64,000 nucleotides of DNA from assembly GCA_009823395.1 (NCBI GenBank), contig CM020505.1, forward strand, positions 8,182,129 to 8,246,128, read 5' to 3'. Positions 63,421-64,000 of this stretch are shown here, piece after piece. The notes under the pieces are model-generated. The model had not been told where the DNA came from, searched no databases, and saw nothing but the letters and a program-made list of their open reading frames with translations. Source of the stretch: Thamnaconus septentrionalis. Its lineage: Eukaryota > Chordata > Actinopteri > Tetraodontiformes > Monacanthidae. The translations under genes were made by a program, and so were the position numbers. The first letter of the stretch is position 1. Every line of letters starts with the position of its first letter.

Positions 63421-63600
63421 TGTAAATATTCTGTACTGGTTTAGGTTGTACATACCGTCAAACACAAGCGCCAGACAAGACGTGAGGTTTTGTATGTATA
63501 TAGTGTTGTACATTGGAGAGACTGTACATACTGTGTTTGCAGATACATTGAGATTGTAAATAATATTCTGTCATGTGCATCCATTGCTTGATTGTACATA
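63421..63600 (+). promoter_or_regulatory. rps6ka2: Cluster of five Pumilio-type elements in rps6ka2 3'UTR
   Basis: Perfect TGTANATA octamers occur at 63,421-63,428 (TGTAAATA), 63,447-63,454 (TGTACATA), 63,523-63,530 (TGTACATA), 63,555-63,562 (TGTAAATA) and 63,593-63,600 (TGTACATA), with near-matches TGTATGTA and TGTACATT between them. TGTANATA is the consensus bound by Pumilio proteins, which promote mRNA decay and translational repression. The cluster is just upstream of the poly(A) signal. Confidence 0.7.
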
Positions 63601-63652
63601 CTGTCTATACCTGGCCGGTCATTAAATCATTGGCTTGAATGCCACTTTTACA

Positions 63653-63658
63653 AATAAA
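63653..63658 (+). terminator. rps6ka2: rps6ka2 polyadenylation signal
   Basis: Canonical AATAAA, with a variant ATTAAA about 20 nt upstream (63,631). It follows the Pumilio-motif cluster and is the most likely 3' end of the gene. No EST evidence is available to me. Confidence 0.7.
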
Positions 63659-63675
63659 AGTTCTGAAACAACACC

Positions 63676-64000
63676 AGAGCAAATGGAATATATGAATGTG
63701 TGGCTCATCAAAATTAATATACACATATTTTTGAATAAGCTGCCTGAGATGAAATACAGGGTTTTCCACAAAAAATACATTTCTTTAAGGTTAATGTGGT
63801 GGACCATTATAACTGGGGGTAAAGCAGGATATTTTCATAACATTTTATATGCAAACTTTATTTTTCTACAAATCCAGAGATAGAGATGGGGGGGTGGTTT
63901 TACATTACAGAACCATTACAGAACATTTAGCTAACCATTAAGTACCTTCTGAAGGAAAAGTTCTTGGTGCAAGAACGAGTGAAGCAAATGTGCGGTGTGA
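63676..64000. other. Sequence downstream of rps6ka2
   Basis: About 325 bp of AT-rich sequence to the window edge. No gene or repeat is recognised. Confidence 0.5.

Larger units (their letters stand above)
61950..63675 (+). other. rps6ka2: rps6ka2 3'UTR
   Basis: About 1.7 kb of AT-rich sequence runs from the stop codon to the polyadenylation signal. It holds a (AC)n tract at 62,778-62,814 followed by AAAT repeats, one TGTAAATA near 62,587, and a cluster of TGTANATA motifs at the 3' end. No ORF or exon is seen. Confidence 0.7.

Overview
This is vertebrate nuclear DNA, almost certainly from a ray-finned (teleost) fish. Three intron-rich genes with GT-AG splice sites can be assembled exon by exon. 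Introns are mostly short, dinucleotide repeats (CA/GT, GA/CT) are very abundant, and there are a tRNA-derived SINE and small terminal-inverted-repeat elements of types common in fish. There is nothing prokaryotic, no CRISPR array and no viral gene.

Layout. Positions 1 to about 19,140 hold no gene I can recognise: unique non-coding sequence, many microsatellites, two short repeat fragments and one CpG-rich block near 18.06-18.65 kb. From 42.8 kb down to 19.14 kb on the minus strand lies a complete myomesin-family gene, best matched to M-protein (myom2). It has one non-coding leader exon and 38 coding exons whose phases all agree (4,236 nt, 1,411 aa). The order is a short N-terminal head, 2 Ig, 5 FN3, 5 Ig and a Pro/Ala-rich tail. 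A compact muscle-type promoter (MEF2/TATA-like, E-box, CArG) sits at its 5' end. Head-to-head with it, on the plus strand, is rnaset2 (44.5-48.6 kb; 236 aa secreted/lysosomal T2 ribonuclease). Next on the same strand is rps6ka2 (about 50.4-63.7 kb; 747 aa p90 ribosomal S6 kinase, RSK3), with 22 coding exons and a 1.7 kb 3'UTR.

The genes do not form one pathway. Myom2 is a sarcomeric M-band cross-linker, Rnaset2 degrades RNA in lysosomes or outside the cell, and Rps6ka2 is an ERK/PDK1-activated kinase. The rnaset2-rps6ka2 order and orientation match human 6q27, whereas human MYOM2 is on 8p23, so the myom2 linkage is not the human arrangement.

Most interesting points. (1) The C-terminal kinase domain of Rps6ka2 has lost the glycine-rich loop and changed the gatekeeper while keeping the catalytic Lys and Asp residues; its PDZ-ligand C-terminus is also replaced. 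(2) Several splice sites directly touch GT microsatellites, above all rnaset2 exon 6 next to a (GT)83 tract. (3) The rps6ka2 3'UTR ends in a cluster of five Pumilio-type TGTANATA motifs. (4) Myom2 has a much shortened N-terminal head and a novel tail. Exon boundaries were read by eye and not tested against transcripts.
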